DNA from: Liolophura sinensis
Taxonomy: Eukaryota; Mollusca; Polyplacophora; Chitonida; Chitonidae
DNA length: 64,000 nt
NCBI RefSeq assembly: GCF_032854445.1
Contig: NW_027018159.1
Span: forward strand, 1-64,000
Reading direction: 5' to 3'
Positions 63,951-64,000 of the stretch are shown here, in pieces. The stretch's first letter is position 1. Each line of letters opens with the position of its first letter. A program made the translations under genes and the position numbers. The notes under the pieces were generated by a model. That model did not search any database. It was not told the origin of the DNA and was given only the letters and a program-made list of their open reading frames with translations.

Positions 63951-64000
63951 CCATGGAAACCAGGGATATTTGCAATTTTTCAACAGCTGCCGATGCCTGG
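63951..64000. repeat. Truncated satellite unit at the right window edge
   Basis: The last 50 bp begin a new unit (GATATTTGC, TTTTTCAACAG), most like the D units of this domain. The box is cut off, so the type is not certain. The array continues to the right. Confidence 0.9.

Larger units (their letters stand above)
1..64000. repeat. Satellite DNA array, ~549-bp unit, 117 units in view
   Basis: The same unit recurs head to tail across the full window with no inversion and no inserted foreign sequence. Using CCATGG as the landmark, spacing is 549 bp in most units. Exceptions are 542 (three units with a 7-bp deletion), 531 (four units with an 18-bp deletion) and scattered 547-554 values. Both window edges cut a unit. 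Units differ mainly by substitutions and sort into four types (A-D). Long homogeneous arrays of this kind are known from eukaryotic centromeric, pericentromeric and subtelomeric heterochromatin; the location here is inference. I do not recognise the family. Confidence 0.98.
49199..64000. repeat. D / deleted-B / C domain, distal part of the window
   Basis: Units by CCATGG position: 49199 D, 49748 B-del, 50279 C, 50828 B, 51377 D, 51926 B, 52475 B, 53024 C, 53573 B, 54122 A, 54671 C, 55220 D/B, 55769 D, 56318 B-del, 56849 C, 57398 B, 57947 D, 58496 B-del, 59027 C, 59576 C, 60125 B, 60674 C, 61223 B, 61772 D, 62321 B-del, 62852 C, 63401 B, 63951 probably D. Type A nearly vanishes. D-(B-del)-C recurs four times. 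D units here share GTGAATCAG, and most also share TGAGCTTGGCC. Confidence 0.9.

Noticed and set aside
1-64000. CRISPR array
   Set aside because: Repeats are about 549 bp, contiguous and without unique spacers, unlike the short repeat and spacer pattern of CRISPR. There are no cas genes.
1-64000. Tandem gene family or rDNA-type array
   Set aside because: No unit carries a conserved coding frame, and I see nothing resembling rRNA, tRNA or histone gene sequence.
1-64000. CENP-B box
   Set aside because: I scanned the unit on both strands for the TTCG....A..CGGG core and found no match. The array may still be centromeric, since many centromeric satellites lack the box.
1-64000. Transposable element insertion or inverted segment
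   Set aside because: The CCATGG spacing is never interrupted by more than a few bases beyond 549, and every unit has the same orientation. No target-site duplication or terminal repeat is visible.

Overview
The whole 64 kb window is one uninterrupted block of tandemly repeated satellite DNA. I found no gene, RNA gene, transposon, CRISPR array or unique sequence. A unit of about 549 bp repeats head to tail in one orientation. Its CCATGG landmark occurs 117 times, first at 344 and last at 63951, a mean spacing of 548.3 bp. The array enters at base 1 and leaves at base 64000 mid-unit, so both true ends lie outside. Long high-copy arrays with nested higher-order repeats (HORs) point to a eukaryotic chromosome, probably centromeric, pericentromeric or subtelomeric heterochromatin. 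I do not recognise the satellite family and cannot name the organism. A hand count of one unit (52475-53023) gives about 42% GC and 18 CpG, about 0.74 of expectation, so CpG is not strongly depleted.

The units fall into four interleaved types, defined by a short box about 85-115 bp after CCATGG. Type A has TTATAAATG, B has TTACTGAAGTG, C has TTATTCATG followed by CTGTGGTC, and D has TTAAAAATG. Linked substitutions elsewhere in the unit mostly travel with the box. Several units are hybrids, which records unequal crossing-over or gene conversion.

Layout: 1-2540 is an irregular A/B stretch with many one-base indels. 2541-17893 is an HOR domain: an 11-unit block of about 6.03 kb, a second near-identical 11-unit block, then a partial third copy that has lost three units. 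17894-27777 is a mosaic where type C appears, including four C units in a row. 27778-34922 holds a 5-unit HOR, one copy of which (29831-31590) is full of one-base indels that look like consensus errors. 34923-49198 is an A/B/C/D mosaic with 3-5 unit sub-repeats. 49199-64000 is marked by an 18-bp deletion allele and a 4-unit HOR of 2178 bp. Within it, 51926-52474 and 52475-53023 are identical on reading, the clearest recent duplication.

Many open frames of 60-141 codons can be read on both strands in several frames. They recur because the DNA repeats, they overlap each other, and stops and frameshifts break them from unit to unit. I treat none as a gene. The interest of the window lies in how the array is built and homogenised, in a few palindromic motifs kept in almost every unit, and in a probable assembly-quality problem.
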